Shown here: piece by piece, positions 51,822-61,636 of the stretch
Numbering within the stretch: the first letter of the stretch is position 1
Layout: every line of letters starts with the position of its first letter
Assembly (NCBI GenBank): GCA_900323505.1
Contig: OOIN01000035.1
Coordinates: forward strand, 62,001-126,000
Direction: 5' to 3'
Source of the DNA: Ustilago trichophora
Lineage: Eukaryota; Basidiomycota; Ustilaginomycetes; Ustilaginales; Ustilaginaceae
DNA: 64,000 bases
Notes under the pieces: generated by a model
Database searches by the model: none
The model's input: the letters and a program-made list of their open reading frames with translations, nothing else
What the model was told of the DNA's origin: nothing
Translations under genes and position numbers: made by a program

Positions 51822-54800
51822 ATGCTGCGAAGCATCACTTCGCGATCTATGCCCCGTGCCGCATGGAGGGCTTCCACCCTTCCTTCCGCCTCGGCTCGAA
51901 TCCCAAAACCTAGCTCCTTGAACGCCGCTTCGCTCAGATACTATCAGTCTTCCTCAAAAACCGAGCAGGCTAGCCCCGCTCCCGCCAAACCTCAGGCTCC
52001 TTCCGGAAGCGACACCTTCATCAACACCACCAACGCCTACTACGCCGAGGAGATGCACAAGCTCTGGAAGCAGGACCCTTCTTCCGTCCACGCTTCCTGG
52101 AACGTCTACTTTAGCGGTCTTGCCAAGGGTCTCCCCAGCGAGCAGGCTTTCCGTGCTCCCCCCACCCTCATGCCTCTCCCCATGGAGGCTCCCCCCGTCG
52201 ATGTCTCGGGCTTCAGCGGCTCCACCCAGGCTGTCGATGACCACCTCAAGCTCCAGCTCCTCGTCCGAGCTTACCAGGTTCGTGGTCACCGCATCGCTCG
52301 TCTCGATCCCCTCGGTATCCTCGACCCTGACCTTGACCCTAACGTCCCCGAGGAGCTCAAGATCGAGCACTACGGCTGGTCCGAGAGCGACCTTGACCGC
52401 AAGATGCGTCTCGGTCCCGGTCTCCTCCCCAACTTTGTCAACTCGGGCATCCAGGAGCTCACCATCCGCGAGATCATCGACGCCTGCAAGCGCATGTACT
52501 GCGGTTCCATCGGTGTCCAGTACGTTCACATCCCCGATCGCGAAAAGTGCGACTGGCTCCGTGAGCGCATCGAGACCCCCGAGCCCTTCAAGTACTCGGT
52601 CGAGGAGAAGCGCACCATCCTCGACCGCTTGATCTGGTCCGACTCGTTTGAGCGCTTCATCGCCTCCAAGTACCCCAACGAGAAGCGTTTCGGTCTCGAA
52701 GGTGGTGAGTCGCTCATCCCCGGTGTCAAGACCTTGATCGACCGATCCGTCGAGCACGGCGTCGACAGCGTCACCATCGGTATGCCTCACCGTGGTCGTC
52801 TCAACGTCCTCGCCAACGTTATCCGCAGGCCCATCGAGGGTATCCTCCACCAGTTTGCCGGCAAGGAGGACGACGGTGAGGGCGGAGGAGATGTCAAGTA
52901 CCACTTGGGTGCCAACTACGTTCGTCCCACTCCTTCGGGCAAGAAGGTCGCCCTCTCGCTCGTCGCCAACCCTTCGCATCTCGAGGCCGAAGATCCCGTC
53001 GTTCTCGGAAAGACGCGTGCCCTCCAGGACTTTGCCAAGGACGGCGAGCACAAGACCTCGATGGCTCTCCTCATGCACGGTGACGCCGCTTTTGCCGGTC
53101 AGGGTGTCGTTTACGAGACCATGGGCATGTACAACCTCCCCAACTACGCCACCGGTGGTACCGTCCACATTGTCGTCAACAACCAGATCGGATTCACCAC
53201 CGACCCTCGATTCGCTCGTTCCACCCCTTACCCCTCGGACATTGCCAAGTCGATCGACGCTCCCATCTTCCACGTCAACGGTGACGATGTCGAGGCCGTC
53301 ACCTTTGTCTCGCAGCTCGCTGCCGACTGGCGTGCCACCTTCAAGAAGGACGTCGTCATCGACCTCGTTTGCTACCGCAGGCACGGACACAACGAGACCG
53401 ATCAGCCCTCGTTCACCCAGCCCCGCATGTACGCCGCCATTGCCAAGCAGGACCCCACCTTGACCAAGTACGCCGCCCGTCTCGTCGAGGAGGGCAGCTT
53501 CACCAAGTCCGACATTGAGGAGCACCAAAAGTGGGTCTGGGGCATGCTCGAGGAGGCTTTCGACAAGAGCAAAAACTACCGACCCGAGGAGCGCGAGTGG
53601 CTCTCGAGCGCCTGGGAAGGTTTCCCTTCGCCCAAGGAGCTTGCCGAGCAGATCCTCGACCACAAGGACACCGGTGTCAAGGAGGAGACGCTCAAGCACA
53701 TTGGCAAGACCGTTTCCACCTACCCCGAAGACTTCACCGTCCACCGCAACCTTGGCCGTATCTTGAAGACTCGCTTGAAGACCGTCGAGGAGGGCAAGAA
53801 CATCGACATGAGCACCGGTGAGGCGCTCGCCTTTGGTTCGCTCGCTCTCGAGGGCAACTACGTCCGTCTCTCCGGTCAGGATGTCGAGCGTGGTACCTTC
53901 TCGCAGCGTCACTCGGTTCTCCACGACCAGGAGAACGAGGGCACCTACACTCCCCTCCAGCACGTCGGTGAGGGTCAGGCTCCCTTTGTCGTCTGCAACT
54001 CGTCGCTCTCCGAATTCGGTTGCATGGGTTTCGAGCTTGGATTCTCGCTCGTCTCGCCCCAGAACTTGACCATCTGGGAGGCTCAGTTTGGTGATTTCGC
54101 CAACAACGCCCAGTGCATCATTGACCAGTTTATCGCCTCCGGTGAGCGCAAGTGGCTCCAGCGAACCGGTCTCGTGCTCAACTTGCCTCACGGTTATGAC
54201 GGCCAGGGACCCGAGCACTCTTCGGCGCGTATCGAGCGATTCTTGCAGCTCTGCGACGATCATCCTTTCAAGTTCCCTACTCCTGAGAAGAGCAACCGTC
54301 AGCATCAGGATTCCAACATGGCGGTGGTCTACTGCACCACTCCTGCCAACTACTTCCACGTGCTTCGTCGACAGGTTCACCGAGACTTCCGCAAGCCTTT
54401 GGTCAACTTTTTCTCCAAGTCGCTGCTTCGTCATCCCGAGGCACGATCCAACCTGGAGGACTTTTTGCCTGGTACTGGATTCCAACGATTCATTCCGGAC
54501 CCTCACGCGTCCGAGGGTAAGGATGAGTTGGTTGCACCCGAGCAGATCAAGCGTCACATTCTCACCTTTGGTCAGACCTACTTTGCGCTTCTCAACCACA
54601 GGAGGGAGAACAACATTAAGGATGTTGCGATTTCGCGAATTGAACAGCTCTCGCCCTTGCACTACGAGGCGGTGGTTCAGGCTTTGGACAAGTATCCTAA
54701 TGCTGATTTGGTCTTCTGTCAGGAGGAACCTTTGAACAATGGTGCGTGGTCTTATCTTCAACCTCGGTTGAGGACTGCTTGCAGACACACTCAGCATCAC

Positions 54801-54944
54801 AAGAACGATATCGTCATCTTGGCTTCTCGTCCTCCTTCGAGCTCGGTAGCTACCGGTAGCAAGGTGGCTCATAAGGCAGAGGTTGAAGCTTATCTGAGGG
54901 ACGCATTCGATCTTAACAGGAAGGCTTCTGATGAGCACCTGTAA
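51822..54944 (+). CDS. KGD1: 2-oxoglutarate dehydrogenase E1 component, mitochondrial
   Basis: A 1,040-residue thiamine-diphosphate enzyme that decarboxylates 2-oxoglutarate in the TCA cycle complex. The N-terminus ([19 protein letters not shown]) is an Arg/Ser-rich mitochondrial presequence. The small N-terminal E1 motif [20 protein letters not shown] comes next. The core then has [33 protein letters not shown] (thiamine-diphosphate/Mg site), [39 protein letters not shown] and, in the transketolase-like C-terminal part, [20 protein letters not shown] and [20 protein letters not shown]. Length equals that of fungal orthologues. Codon use is the most strongly C/G-biased of the window, in line with high expression. 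There is no intron. ATG at 51822 follows CAACC. Confidence 0.97.
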   Translation: MLRSITSRSMPRAAWRASTLPSASARIPKPSSLNAASLRYYQSSSKTEQASPAPAKPQAPSGSDTFINTTNAYYAEEMHKLWKQDPSSVHASWNVYFSGLAKGLPSEQAFRAPPTLMPLPMEAPPVDVSGFSGSTQAVDDHLKLQLLVRAYQVRGHRIARLDPLGILDPDLDPNVPEELKIEHYGWSESDLDRKMRLGPGLLPNFVNSGIQELTIREIIDACKRMYCGSIGVQYVHIPDREKCDWLRERIETPEPFKYSVEEKRTILDRLIWSDSFERFIASKYPNEKRFGLEGGESLIPGVKTLIDRSVEHGVDSVTIGMPHRGRLNVLANVIRRPIEGILHQFAGKEDDGEGGGDVKYHLGANYVRPTPSGKKVALSLVANPSHLEAEDPVVLGKTRALQDFAKDGEHKTSMALLMHGDAAFAGQGVVYETMGMYNLPNYATGGTVHIVVNNQIGFTTDPRFARSTPYPSDIAKSIDAPIFHVNGDDVEAVTFVSQLAADWRATFKKDVVIDLVCYRRHGHNETDQPSFTQPRMYAAIAKQDPTLTKYAARLVEEGSFTKSDIEEHQKWVWGMLEEAFDKSKNYRPEEREWLSSAWEGFPSPKELAEQILDHKDTGVKEETLKHIGKTVSTYPEDFTVHRNLGRILKTRLKTVEEGKNIDMSTGEALAFGSLALEGNYVRLSGQDVERGTFSQRHSVLHDQENEGTYTPLQHVGEGQAPFVVCNSSLSEFGCMGFELGFSLVSPQNLTIWEAQFGDFANNAQCIIDQFIASGERKWLQRTGLVLNLPHGYDGQGPEHSSARIERFLQLCDDHPFKFPTPEKSNRQHQDSNMAVVYCTTPANYFHVLRRQVHRDFRKPLVNFFSKSLLRHPEARSNLEDFLPGTGFQRFIPDPHASEGKDELVAPEQIKRHILTFGQTYFALLNHRRENNIKDVAISRIEQLSPLHYEAVVQALDKYPNADLVFCQEEPLNNGAWSYLQPRLRTACRHTQHHKNDIVILASRPPSSSVATGSKVAHKAEVEAYLRDAFDLNRKASDEHL

Positions 54945-55212
54945 AAAGGTTGCCGGATGCTTCATTAGTAGAACAAGATTTTTTTTTCTTAAGTTTGTGA
55001 TACTGTAGTGTCCTTTTTGTCATATACACTTTTGTTTGGCATTGTGATGTCAAGATTCTTTCTTTTTCCATGTTGGAGTGTGAGCTTGTTGTGAAAGTTT
55101 TGTGGCAGCTGAAAAAGTAGAACATGATGAAATGCTGTCACAGGAGACGAATGTTGATCGAAAAGATAAATTTGCAAAAAAAAAGATAAACATACACACA
55201 TACGACATTTGC

Positions 55213-56697
55213 TTATTCGGCTATTCCCTTCAACTTGTTACCCAGCAGAATAAAGCTTTCGTAACTCGTCTCTGTGCCGGTATAGTTGACCTTGAACTGT
55301 TGTACCCCAGCGTATTTCTTGATAGCTTTTCTCCAGTAACAAGCTGCACTTGCTGGACTGACGTATCTCTCTCTGAAAAAGCTCCACTGATTATCGGCGA
55401 TTCTCTTGGCCTTTGCATCGTCGTTCAGCAGTTGATCCATCACCTCGGGCAACCGCATCCATGTCGTATCCCTAAACACGTTTCCTCTATCGTCTTCGAC
55501 CTCTGTCCCCGGTTCATCGCCCTTGTATTCGGGTACAAAGACAATGTTCTGCTCCTCGGATTCAGGATCTGCATTGTACAGATGCGTCCAGTGCTGAATC
55601 CATCGTGGTTCGTGTGTGACAATCACAGATCGACAGTTTTGAAGATATCGCAAACGTCCAGAGTACGTCATGCCTTCTGGGAAAGCGTGGAACTTCCACT
55701 TGCAATGATCTTCCATGGTGACGAATCCTTCGCGATTGCCCCAATCCAGAGGTTTGACGTCGTTCCACTCGTGATCTTGCGCAGCGGCCAGAAGGGCTTT
55801 TCGATCGGCAGTTCCTACTCCCATTGCACCGCGCCAGAACAGCTTGGGAATCTTCTTCTCCCAAGGATGCGCCTTTTCCACTTGCAACACTTTCTCGCGA
55901 TGCTCCGTGTAGCTTCCAATCCCCGGTTCGGGCCATGAATAGAATCCATAGTCGGGCATCAACCAGAGATCTTCCAAATACGGAGCCCTATCGAGCGAAA
56001 ACTTGCCCATACTACCCCAATCGTTGGCACTCAGGCAAAACTCTGCATCGGGCAACTTCTCCCTCGACCCCACCACCGATTGGAAGAGCAACGCCAGGGC
56101 ACTGTTGACTCTGGTGAAAGCCGACTGTTGAAAATATTTGAGATAGACCCTATTGTTATGAATGACGACTCGGGCATGAGACCAGATGCCATCGTCGCAG
56201 ACCTTGTCGAGGTATTCTGCGGTCAAAGGATGTTCGGTGTAGTACTCTACACTTCGATCGAGCTCCTTGTAGAGTGCAGGGAAGAATGTATCGCACTCGT
56301 CCTCTGTGAGGGTGAGATCTTCGGGGTTGAAGGGAGAGTCGTATTTGAGGTCGGGACGGGAGGAACCGTTGAGCCAACGGTTGAATTCGTATCCGTCGAC
56401 GTCGGTTACGCTGGACCAGCCTGTTTTGGTGGAGGAAGGTTTGGTGGTGCTCCAGGGTAGCTTGCCGGCATACTCGCCCGCTTTTGCCTTCCAGGAGGAA
56501 GTGGTGGTGCTGTCGGTGGAGGAGAGACCGAAGAATAGGAGGAGGGTGACGAGGGCAGCGAGGATGAGGGCCCAACGTGTTCGAGCGCGGCCGAAGCCGG
56601 TGGTGGAAGAAGAGGAGGAACGCGTGTCGGATACGGTGGATGGCAAGGGAGTGTTGGAGGTGGGTACGCGGACGTACTTGTTGAATAGGCCCGACAT
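55213..56697 (-). CDS. GT90 (CAP10/KDELC-type) glycosyltransferase, type II membrane protein
   Basis: A 494-residue protein with a short cytosolic N-terminus, one transmembrane anchor (RWALILAALVTLLLFFGLSS, about 43-62), a Ser/Thr-rich stem and a luminal catalytic domain. The domain contains LPDAEFCLSANDWGSMG, PYLEDLWLMPDYGFYSWPEPG, KKIPKLFWRGAMGVG and CKWKFHAFPEGMTYSGRLRYLQNC, the CAP10/GT90 pattern in which W/R and S-G-R residues contact donor and acceptor. Cryptococcal CAP10-family members include beta-xylosyltransferases of capsule and glycolipid synthesis. The acceptor here is unknown. Start ATG at 56697 (MSGLFNKY); 19 more codons upstream lack an ATG. It converges on KGD1 and is divergent from NPT1. 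The Golgi location is inferred from topology. Confidence 0.87.
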   Translation of the reverse strand: MSGLFNKYVRVPTSNTPLPSTVSDTRSSSSSTTGFGRARTRWALILAALVTLLLFFGLSSTDSTTTSSWKAKAGEYAGKLPWSTTKPSSTKTGWSSVTDVDGYEFNRWLNGSSRPDLKYDSPFNPEDLTLTEDECDTFFPALYKELDRSVEYYTEHPLTAEYLDKVCDDGIWSHARVVIHNNRVYLKYFQQSAFTRVNSALALLFQSVVGSREKLPDAEFCLSANDWGSMGKFSLDRAPYLEDLWLMPDYGFYSWPEPGIGSYTEHREKVLQVEKAHPWEKKIPKLFWRGAMGVGTADRKALLAAAQDHEWNDVKPLDWGNREGFVTMEDHCKWKFHAFPEGMTYSGRLRYLQNCRSVIVTHEPRWIQHWTHLYNADPESEEQNIVFVPEYKGDEPGTEVEDDRGNVFRDTTWMRLPEVMDQLLNDDAKAKRIADNQWSFFRERYVSPASAACYWRKAIKKYAGVQQFKVNYTGTETSYESFILLGNKLKGIAE

Positions 56698-57286
56698 TGT
56701 GATCGTAGATATGATGGAGATGTGCGCAGTAGATGCTAAGGTCAAAAGGGTCACGCACTCATCGCCCTACCCCAGTCTGAGATGGTGGTGCAGAGGGATG
56801 CGTCCGTGTCGAGAGAGATTCCTATCTGGATTTCTGTTGAGATGAGGCGGTGGCAGTTCCGATAACACACTACTGTGATGTGCTATAGCGTGCTGTTGTG
56901 CTTGTGTGCTTGTGTGCTTGTGTGGTGATAATAGAAGAGGATGTCGGATGGACCTATCAACTTGGTGTGGGGATGATGGCAAAAAGACCAAAATCTAGTT
57001 TTGGTTGATGGCTGCACTCTTCGTGGCAACGTTGCACAGAGACGTCTGAAAGTGGCACACTGATCTACTTGCTCTCTCTTGGTCGAGACTTGCGAGCAGC
57101 GACGCGCGCTTCCCAACAAGATGTTAGGACACGCAACTAACACTGTCAAGTGGTGCGAAAATTGGCTGCCTCCACACCGTCAGCTCCCATTTTCTTCGTT
57201 GCACCACCACCACCACCACCACCGCCACCATCTCCTACAGCAAGTGTATACCCCCAACCTCCTGTGGAGAGCATCAACCTACAACC
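56698..57286. other. Divergent promoter region GT90 / NPT1
   Basis: 589 bases with a short ACC-rich run at about 57203-57232 just upstream of NPT1. No gene is seen. Confidence 0.6.
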
Positions 57287-58702
57287 ATGTCCCCCCCATT
57301 GTCCACTACCAAAGATGGGCCCGAAGCCCCTCCCATCAGGAGCATCCTCGACACCGACCTTTACAAACTCACCATGCAGCAGGCCGTCCTCCGTCACTAC
57401 CCCACCACCCGCGTCGCATACAAGTTCACCAACCGCTCTGCCTCCACCATGAAGTTCACTCGATCCTCCGTAGATCTCATCCGCTCTCACATTCACAACC
57501 TTATCCACCTCCAACTCACTCGCCAAGAACGTGGCTGGTTAGAATCAACCTGCCCCTACCTGCGCAGCGACTATCTCGACTATCTCGAAAAGTTTCGCTT
57601 CGACCCCAAATCGCAGGTCAGCGTCGACTTTGTCGCCTCAACAGAGGATCAACAGGGACGAGAATGGGGAGATTTGAGCTTGAGAGTCCAAGGAGTTTGG
57701 TCAGACGTCATCTTTTACGAGGTACCCCTCATGGCTATTGTCTCTGAGATGTACTTTAGCACCGTGGATACAGACTGGAGTTTGGAAGGACAGTTTGAGC
57801 AGGCTAAAGCCAAAGCGGAACGACTTACATCTAATGGCATTCGATATTCCGAATTCGGTACACGCCGAAGAAGGTCTTACCAGACGCACCGCATTGTGCT
57901 CGAAGGTCTGATTTCGGGTGATTCCTCTTCTACCTCTACCTCTGTTGGAAATGGCAAGCTACTCGGAACGTCAAATGTTCATTTTGCCCAGCTGTACAAT
58001 CTCGTACCCATCGGCACCGTCGCACACGAATGGACCATGGCAATCGCCGCGCTCCAAGGCTATACCCATTCCAACCTCAAAGCGCTTCAACTGTGGGATT
58101 CCGTCTATTCCCCTCCGGACTTCATCCCCAATTCGCCTACACACGATCTCACCATCGCCCTTACAGATACGTTTTCCACCAATGTATTCTGGGCTGACCT
58201 CTTAACCAACCCTTCCGGCGTCGAGATTGCCAAACGATGGCGCGGATTACGTCAGGATTCGGGCGATTCCAAAGCTTTCGCCCAAAAAGCCCTCGAGGCG
58301 TATAGAAAGATCGGCGTCGATCCCATGACCAAAGTGGTCATCTATTCAGACGGTCTCGATGTCGAGAAATGCCTCGAATTGGCACAGTACAGCAAGCAGA
58401 TTGGAATCGGAGCTGGATTCGGCGTCGGAACCTCCTTCACAAACGATTTCAAAAGCGTAAAAGGCGACGACAAGAGTAGGCCGTTGAACATTGTGATCAA
58501 GTTGGATTCGGTGGAGGATCGACCGGTGGTGAAAATCTCGGATGATTTGACAAAGAATACAGGCGATCCAGCTGAAGTGTTGGCAGTTAAGAGACGGTTT
58601 GGTATTCCAACCTCTACAGTGGGGAAGGGTGTGTCTACGACAGGGACGATTCAGGATGTTGCCATGGAAAGTGGGTTCGAAATCGAGGTTGAGGATGCTT
58701 AA
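57287..58702 (+). CDS. NPT1: Nicotinate phosphoribosyltransferase
   Basis: A 471-residue enzyme of the NAD salvage (Preiss-Handler) pathway converting nicotinate and PRPP to nicotinate mononucleotide. The N-terminal motif ILDTDLYKLTMQQAVL, then YKFTNRS, match the family. YSEFGTRRRRSYQTH holds the conserved substrate-binding block with the phosphorylated-His region nearby (TVAHEWTMA). LRQDSGDSKAFAQKAL and VVIYSDGLDVEKCLEL plus GIGAGFGVGTSFTNDF bind the PRPP phosphates. A small Ser/Thr insertion lies near residue 212. Length is close to yeast Npt1 (429) with a few extra loops. ATG at 57287 follows CAACC. There is no intron or targeting signal. Confidence 0.95.
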   Translation: MSPPLSTTKDGPEAPPIRSILDTDLYKLTMQQAVLRHYPTTRVAYKFTNRSASTMKFTRSSVDLIRSHIHNLIHLQLTRQERGWLESTCPYLRSDYLDYLEKFRFDPKSQVSVDFVASTEDQQGREWGDLSLRVQGVWSDVIFYEVPLMAIVSEMYFSTVDTDWSLEGQFEQAKAKAERLTSNGIRYSEFGTRRRRSYQTHRIVLEGLISGDSSSTSTSVGNGKLLGTSNVHFAQLYNLVPIGTVAHEWTMAIAALQGYTHSNLKALQLWDSVYSPPDFIPNSPTHDLTIALTDTFSTNVFWADLLTNPSGVEIAKRWRGLRQDSGDSKAFAQKALEAYRKIGVDPMTKVVIYSDGLDVEKCLELAQYSKQIGIGAGFGVGTSFTNDFKSVKGDDKSRPLNIVIKLDSVEDRPVVKISDDLTKNTGDPAEVLAVKRRFGIPTSTVGKGVSTTGTIQDVAMESGFEIEVEDA

Positions 58703-58800
58703 CCTTTACACCTCTCACATCACCTGGATCATACGGAATACACTACCATATACGCAATCAAGCAACCACTTTGCACATCACAAAACATCTACTACACTAT

Positions 58801-60147
58801 CTAGAAACCCGCAGGAGTAGAACTAACCCCACCCATTGAACCACGTAAACTTCTAAGTGCTCTGTCAACTTCAAAGCTTTCATCGCCCAGGAAAGTAGCT
58901 CCTTCTACATCATTTTCCGGAGTCACATCTCCAAGGCTCAAATCCACCTCTCCGAATCCACCGTTGGACACCGATGGAGTAATGGAGCGTGCACGGATGC
59001 TCGAGGGTGAAGGAGAGCCTCTCGAAGTTGTCGCATGTCGGGCTCTGAACGCTGCCAGAGGCGACGAGTTATTCCCTCCTCCTAGACCCATCCCATACTC
59101 TGCTCCTGTACCGCTTGTGGGGGTATGCATTCTGTTATTTGTTCCTCCGAATCCGCCGCCGTTACTGTTGTGCTGGTGGTGCGTGGGTGAGGAAGAAACG
59201 ACAGGGCTGGAGCGACGCAAAGACGGAGAGAATTGAGAATAGTCGACAGTCGGCGAAGATTGAGATGACGAAGCTGTGCCCTTCTGAAGCGACTGTGAAT
59301 GCGAAATGGGCGAACCAGCACCGATACTACTAGTCCTGGTTTTGGGGGATCCTTTTAGCCTACTGGCGGCAACAAAGTTGATCGACTTTGCGACTTGTGG
59401 AGAATGCATTCCTAGCACCGCTGTGGACACTTGCCTTCCTGCTGCCAGAGGTGTGTTTGGCAATGTTTGCGCCGGTCTCGACGCGAATGCTGGTGAAGAA
59501 GAGCGACGGATGAGAATTCCAGCCTCAACAGCGTTGAAGAGCAAAACTACGCTGATGGCCCACATGATCCATCCGATCACCCCATCCACCAGCTCATCCG
59601 CTTCTCCGCCAACGTGCATGTAAATCTGATCGAGGATCGCCCAATAGACGTCTCGTGGCTTGCTAGATAGCGCAGGGAGGATCCAGAGTAAGGCGAGGGC
59701 GCCAACATTCCACTTTATTCTTCTGCTGAGAGCTATGGTGGAAGCCTCGTTCCCCACCGATGTTGTTGAAGCTGCGACTGCTGGGCGGGTAGCTGGCATG
59801 CTGCTCGTCGTGGGCGCTGAAGGAGCTGTAGAGATGGGTTTTTGCTGCTGCTGCTGCTGCTGCTGTGGTGACTGGATTTGAGCCTGCAAAGAGGAGCTGG
59901 AGGCTGATCCAGCGCCAAAACGGTTCGGAGTGAGCGCTGGTGCTGCTGAAGAATGCTGCTGCGTCTGCGGTGGGAGCGGCTGAGATTGGAACCGAACAGC
60001 TTTGTCAGACGCAGGAGTCAAAGCGTGCGAAGAGTAGCCTGCATTGTGGTAGGACGAAGTTGAGGGTGCACGTATGGGTGTTGCGAGACCATACGATGCA
60101 GTATTGTGACCACCTCCAACGGGAGACGAAGGAGCGTTGTGGAACAT
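58801..60147 (-). CDS. POM34-like nuclear pore membrane protein
   Basis: A 448-residue protein with two transmembrane helices, WNVGALALLWILPALSS and GWIMWAISVVLLFNAVEAGI (about residues 150-245). The intervening sequence (KPRDVYWAILDQIYMHVG) and the arrangement match the POM34 nucleoporin family, which anchors the inner ring in the nuclear envelope with Ndc1 and Pom152. The N-terminus is Ser/Pro/Gln-rich with a Q8 run encoded by the CAG repeat at 59843-59865. The long C-terminus is Ser/Gly-rich with many SP sites (GSPSPSS, SSPTHH) and ends in an acidic, then Gly/Ser patch. ATG at 60147 (MFHNAPSSP) is preferred over a longer frame reaching 60363 without support. The family call rests on the TM pair. 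Confidence 0.72.
   Translation of the reverse strand: MFHNAPSSPVGGGHNTASYGLATPIRAPSTSSYHNAGYSSHALTPASDKAVRFQSQPLPPQTQQHSSAAPALTPNRFGAGSASSSSLQAQIQSPQQQQQQQQKPISTAPSAPTTSSMPATRPAVAASTTSVGNEASTIALSRRIKWNVGALALLWILPALSSKPRDVYWAILDQIYMHVGGEADELVDGVIGWIMWAISVVLLFNAVEAGILIRRSSSPAFASRPAQTLPNTPLAAGRQVSTAVLGMHSPQVAKSINFVAASRLKGSPKTRTSSIGAGSPISHSQSLQKGTASSSQSSPTVDYSQFSPSLRRSSPVVSSSPTHHQHNSNGGGFGGTNNRMHTPTSGTGAEYGMGLGGGNNSSPLAAFRARHATTSRGSPSPSSIRARSITPSVSNGGFGEVDLSLGDVTPENDVEGATFLGDESFEVDRALRSLRGSMGGVSSTPAGF
59843..59865. repeat. (CTG/CAG)n repeat coding polyglutamine
   Basis: Seven to eight triplets coding Q8 on the minus strand in the N-terminal region of the POM34-like protein. Confidence 0.85.
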
Positions 60148-60793
60148 CTTTACCCGGGCACGTGCAGGAATGAAATGAAGTGCAATGAAGTGCAAAAAGT
60201 TAAGAATACGCGTCGTCAAAAAGACACTTTGTAGGTAGCCCGGAACTGTCTCTATACAGTCTCGAATGTCGTTGCTCTTGCGCAATGTTGTGGTGGGTAA
60301 AGTCTTGAAGATGATGTGATGGAAGTGAAGAGGTTGGGCAAGACGAAAGGTGTTGTTGGTCAAGATCGAGGTTGAAGGTGGTCGGTCACTAACAAATCCA
60401 AAAATTGCTTCGACCTGGCGCGTGCTCTCATTTTCAAAGTGTAAGGTCTTGGCAAATGTACATTTTTAACGCGTAAAAATCTAAGCAAGGCAACACGTGA
60501 GCGAGCTCGCCCTAAAATGTGAGAGAGGTGTTGTTCCCTCCACAGTGCAAAGGTTGCTGTCATTTGGGGTACTGTACTGTATCCGACAGCCCCTGAGTCT
60601 GAGTTTTTGGCAGGGAGAGAGCGAGACCAACACTCTTGAGAGTGCGCTCTAACTGTACAGTATGCACCCTCATGCAGCTCCGCAAGAGTCTACAACCTTC
60701 ATCACCACAAAGCGGATCCCACTTTGACTTGTCACCATCGACCAACCCATCACCACCATCACCATCACCACCATCACAAAAATAATCGCAAAA
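60148..60793. other. Divergent promoter region POM34-like / myosin light chain
   Basis: 646 bases including GTACT-type units at 60569-60581 and 60652-60662. No gene is seen. Confidence 0.6.
60569..60581. repeat. TGTAC-type pentamer repeat
   Basis: GTACTGTACTGTA, with a further ACTGTACAGTA palindrome 70 bases to the right (60652-60662), 130-225 nt upstream of the myosin light chain start. Confidence 0.7.
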
Positions 60794-61399
60794 ATGGCAT
60801 CTCGATCAACCGCAACCTCTTCAGCAGCCGCCTTTCTCAACGGCGGTGCTTCTTCCTCTTCCCATCCCGCCACCGGTCGTAAGATGGGCAATCATCCACG
60901 CCAATCCTCCTCCGCTCTCTACACCGCCTTCTCCCCTAAACAGATCAGCGGCTTCAAAGAAGCCTTCAACATGATCGATACCGATTCAGACGGACTCATC
61001 ACTCCATCCGATATGGCTTCCATGCTCTCGAATCTCGGTCTTCCTTCGACGATTTCGGCGGTTTCTGCCTATTTTTCCAAAACTTCTTCCAATCCCAACG
61101 CCAACGCCAACGTTGGGGTCAACTTCACCCAGTTTCTCACCATGTTCGGCGAACATCTGGCAGAGCTCGACGATCAAACGGTACTGATGGAGGCGTTTGA
61201 ATGCTTCGATGAGAAGGATGTGGGCAAAATCGATGCACACGAGTTGAGGTTCTGGCTGAGTCAGGTTGGCGATAAAATGTCAGACGGTGAGATCGATAGG
61301 TTGTTGAGTGGTCCATTTATGGATAAGCAGGGCAAAATGTTTGATTACAAGGCTTTCGTAGAGGCTGTAAAAATGTCGGAACCTGCCGAGATCGAATAA
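60794..61399 (+). CDS. Myosin II regulatory light chain (EF-hand)
   Basis: A 201-residue calmodulin-fold protein. The Ser/Ala/Gly-rich N-terminus (1-40) ends in a basic/Ser stretch (RKMGNHPRQSSSALYTAF) resembling the regulatory phosphorylation site of myosin light chains. Helix FSPKQISGFKEAFNMID leads into the one canonical Ca2+/Mg2+ loop, DTDSDGLITPSD, as in RLCs, where only the first EF-hand binds a metal ion. NFTQFLTMFGEHLAELDD, AFECFDEKDVGKIDAHELRFWL and GKMFDYKAFVEAVK are the degenerate hands. This chain binds the IQ region of myosin II and acts in cytokinesis. A PN-AN repeat (NPNANANVG) enlarges the loop after hand 2. ATG at 60794; no intron. Confidence 0.9.
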   Translation: MASRSTATSSAAAFLNGGASSSSHPATGRKMGNHPRQSSSALYTAFSPKQISGFKEAFNMIDTDSDGLITPSDMASMLSNLGLPSTISAVSAYFSKTSSNPNANANVGVNFTQFLTMFGEHLAELDDQTVLMEAFECFDEKDVGKIDAHELRFWLSQVGDKMSDGEIDRLLSGPFMDKQGKMFDYKAFVEAVKMSEPAEIE

Positions 61400-61403
61400 A
61401 CTA

Positions 61404-61427
61404 TACAGTACAGTACTGTACAGTACA
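61404..61427. repeat. GTACA/TGTAC palindromic block after myosin light chain stop
   Basis: TACAGTACAGTACTGTACAG continuing to TACAT; starts 4 bases after the stop codon and would lie in the 3' UTR, able to form a short hairpin. Confidence 0.75.
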
Positions 61428-61636
61428 TGCAACCTTTCAACGATATCGTTCTCCCAAAACGCTGCTTTATCTCTACCAAACCATCATACGATCATCTGTA
61501 TACTAGCCTCTCCTGGTTCCGTTCATTGTAACTACTTGTTTCGATTCTGGTTAGACCATATCGCGAACAACGAGTGCGCATCTAGGTCCTAGGTGATGTC
61601 ATTGGCCTCGAGCATGCGGCTAGGGCCCGTTTCGAT

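Noticed and set aside
51954..54965. A 1,003-codon open frame antisense to KGD1
   Set aside because: It is a shadow of the strong C/G third-position bias of KGD1. It has Leu/Val/Gly/Asp-rich composition with no domain, and KGD1 on the plus strand is unmistakable.
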